DNA from: an uncultured Lachnospiraceae bacterium
GTDB lineage: Bacteria; Bacillota; Clostridia; Lachnospirales; Lachnospiraceae
Direction of reading: 5' to 3'
Assembly: GCA_934371475.1 (NCBI GenBank)
Contig: CAKRNX010000149.1
Location: 1 to 5,665 of the forward strand
Length of the DNA: 5,665 bases
The position numbers and the translations under genes are program-made. Positions 5,252-5,665 of the stretch are shown here, one piece after another (the stretch's first letter is position 1; the number at the start of each line of letters is the position of its first letter). Below the pieces are notes generated by a model, which was given only the letters and a program-made list of their open reading frames with translations, was not told where the DNA came from and searched no databases.

Positions 5252-5257
5252 GGAGGT
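5252..5257 (+). promoter_or_regulatory. ribosome binding site deciding the TTG start of rpsI
   Basis: GGAGGT lies 8 nt before TTG 5266. An in-frame TAA at 5257-5259 excludes any earlier start, and the next in-frame Met codon is residue 110, so TTG must be the initiator. Confidence 0.9.
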
Positions 5258-5265
5258 AAAGAACA

Positions 5266-5658
5266 TTGGCTACAGAAAAATACTACGGAACAGGAAGAAG
5301 AAAGAAATCTATCGCACGTGTTTATCTGGTACCCGGTACTGGTAAAATCACAATCAATAAAAGAGACATTGATGAATATTTCGGCCTTGATACATTAAAA
5401 GTAATCGTTCGTCAGCCGCTGACAGCTACTGAGACAGCTGACAAGTTTGACGTACTGGTAAATGTACACGGCGGCGGAACAACCGGACAGGCTGGTGCTA
5501 TCAGACACGGTATCTCCAGAGCACTGCTTCAGGCAGATGCAGAGTACAGACCTACTCTGAAAGCAGCAGGATTCCTGACACGTGATCCGCGTATGAAAGA
5601 GCGTAAGAAATACGGTCTCAAAGCAGCTCGTCGCGCTCCGCAGTTCAGCAAGCGATAA
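5266..5658 (+). CDS. rpsI: 30S ribosomal protein S9
   Basis: Small-subunit ribosomal protein of the 30S head whose C-terminal tail reaches the P-site tRNA. It is 130 residues and complete. The start reads ATEKYYGTGRRKKSIARVYL, typical of S9. The family signature is GGGTTGQAGAIRHGISRAL (69-87), followed by LTRDPRMKERKKYGLKAAR (104-122) and the invariant C-terminal QFSKR tail with terminal Lys-Arg that contacts tRNA. Translation begins at TTG, confirmed by the upstream in-frame stop and the well-placed GGAGGT site. It is co-transcribed with rplM (17-nt gap), the almost universal bacterial pairing. The window ends 7 nt after the stop, so any terminator lies beyond it. Confidence 0.98.
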   Translation: MATEKYYGTGRRKKSIARVYLVPGTGKITINKRDIDEYFGLDTLKVIVRQPLTATETADKFDVLVNVHGGGTTGQAGAIRHGISRALLQADAEYRPTLKAAGFLTRDPRMKERKKYGLKAARRAPQFSKR

Positions 5659-5665
5659 TCGACTG

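Noticed and set aside
1..5665. CRISPR arrays, tRNA/rRNA genes, insertion-sequence transposases, phage or defence genes
   Set aside because: No spaced direct repeats, tRNA-like cloverleaf, rRNA segments or transposase motifs were seen. Nearly all sequence is accounted for by conserved genes and two spacers.

Overview
The window looks like chromosomal core-genome DNA from a low-to-moderate GC Firmicute. Gene order (ecfA1-ecfA2-ecfT-truA-rplM-rpsI), strong AGGAGG-type ribosome binding sites, GTG and TTG starts, and the protein sequences point to Clostridia, most likely a gut Lachnospiraceae relative (Blautia/Dorea/Ruminococcus-like). The taxonomy is inferred from general familiarity, not a search. 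All genes are on the + strand.

Region 1 (1-992) is a LacI-family transcription factor that lacks only its first few residues at the window edge. Region 2 (1007-3529) starts 14 nt later. It is the general energizing module of a group II energy-coupling factor (ECF) vitamin/micronutrient transporter: two different ABC ATPases (EcfA1, EcfA2) and the membrane coupling protein EcfT. The three genes overlap by 11 and 7 nt, so they form one tight operon. No substrate-binding S component is present, as expected for a shared module that serves S proteins encoded elsewhere. Region 3 (3530-3752) is a non-coding gap holding an unusually structured element of about 145 nt with stacked hairpins and a closing imperfect inverted repeat. 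Region 4 (3753-4490) is truA, the tRNA pseudouridine synthase, best started at a GTG behind a strong Shine-Dalgarno site.

Region 5 (4491-4819) holds the control region of the next operon: an A/T-rich inverted repeat, a perfect-consensus sigma-A promoter (TTGACA, 17 nt, TATAAT) and a transcribed leader of about 220 nt. The leader has mutually exclusive hairpins, and its position matches the known L13 autoregulatory leader family. Region 6 (4820-5658) is rplM-rpsI, encoding ribosomal proteins L13 and S9; rpsI starts with TTG.

The coding content is conventional. The points most worth a second look are the structured element between ecfT and truA, the switch-like rplM leader, and the LacI regulator placed directly in front of the ECF module, a spot more usually occupied by rplQ in Firmicutes. 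No evidence of a wholly new multi-gene system was found.
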